Of a DNA stretch of 49,333 bases, positions 49,328 to 49,333 are shown piece after piece. Made by a program: the position numbers and the translations under genes. The stretch covers positions 1-49,333 of the forward strand of contig DOTB01000065.1 in NCBI GenBank assembly GCA_003513845.1, read 5' to 3'. Source of the DNA: Candidatus Atribacteria bacterium (GTDB lineage: Bacteria; Atribacterota; Phoenicimicrobiia; Phoenicimicrobiales; Phoenicimicrobiaceae). Position 1 is the stretch's first letter, and each line of letters opens with the position of its first letter. The notes beneath the pieces are model-generated. The model was not told the DNA's origin. It saw only the letters and a list, made by a program, of their open reading frames with translations, and searched no databases.

Positions 49328-49333
49328 ATGAAA
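49328..49333 (+). CDS. Start of a gene cut by the window edge
   Basis: ATG AAA only, preceded by an ideal AGGAGG (49313-49318). Only Met-Lys can be read, so the product is unknown. Confidence 0.55.

Noticed and set aside
1..49333. tRNA, rRNA or classical riboswitch genes
   Set aside because: I scanned the gaps for a T-loop GGTTCRA motif and conserved riboswitch cores and found none; a covariance-model search would be needed to be certain.

Overview
This is an AT-rich chromosomal window with strong AGGAGG-type ribosome binding sites, densely packed genes and repeat-filled intergenic gaps. The gene content points to an anaerobic, probably thermophilic or subsurface bacterium. It has two ATP-dependent 2-hydroxyacyl-CoA-dehydratase-type reductase/activase systems, a ferredoxin-like PreA-type dehydrogenase, a QueG-like Fe-S protein, DUF763 and DUF72 proteins, a TM0106-type nuclease and a branched-chain amino-acid uptake system. 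The style resembles Atribacterota or deep-branching Firmicutes-like genomes, but no rRNA or marker gene here settles the lineage, so this placement is inference. No rRNA, tRNA or CRISPR array was seen.

Layout. 1-1.8 kb: a leftward GntR regulator and SDR-type threonine dehydrogenase operon with a clear promoter. 2.1-4.7 kb: a RecB/Cas4-like plus RNase-H-like nuclease and an Ldh_2-family dehydrogenase. 4.8-12 kb: secreted or membrane proteins (a zinc phospholipase C/P1-nuclease-like enzyme, a DUF3160 protein, a DUF6391-like membrane protein, a 5'-nucleotidase with LysM) and small cytosolic proteins (PC4-like, flavin reductase). 12.3-17.2 kb: a complete liv ABC operon (livJ-H-M-G-F). 17.2-25 kb: a polysaccharide deacetylase, an S24-type repressor with a lost catalytic serine divergent from a GAF-GGDEF diguanylate cyclase, a HAD hydrolase, DUF763, DUF72 and an MFS transporter. 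25.6-31.4 kb: an adenosine-specific kinase-like protein, PspC, then reductase/activase system A (two 2-HAD-type subunits plus activase) and a QueG-like protein. 31.6-37.3 kb: a NatAB-like ABC exporter, an M48 protease, an acyl-CoA dehydrogenase and a membrane-anchored Pcm. 37.3-40.5 kb: reductase/activase system B. 40.5-44.7 kb: a leftward UbiB-like kinase and membrane spermidine-synthase-like operon. 45-47.5 kb: a transposon graveyard, an IS3 element with a frameshifted orfB flanked by two decayed ISLre2-like transposases. 47.7-49 kb: a PreA-like dehydrogenase and a transposon remnant. The window ends at the first codons of another gene.

The most striking non-coding feature is a roughly 200-bp MITE-like element present five times (about 18.45, 23.56, 25.34, 34.75 and 36.16 kb). 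It has CCCAAAAAG terminal inverted repeats and two internal 20-bp palindromes, and at two sites it appears to supply the stop codon of the preceding gene. The most interesting protein-coding content is the pair of distinct ASKHA-activase/2-HAD systems about 10 kb apart, neither accompanied by an obvious substrate-pathway gene such as a CoA-transferase.
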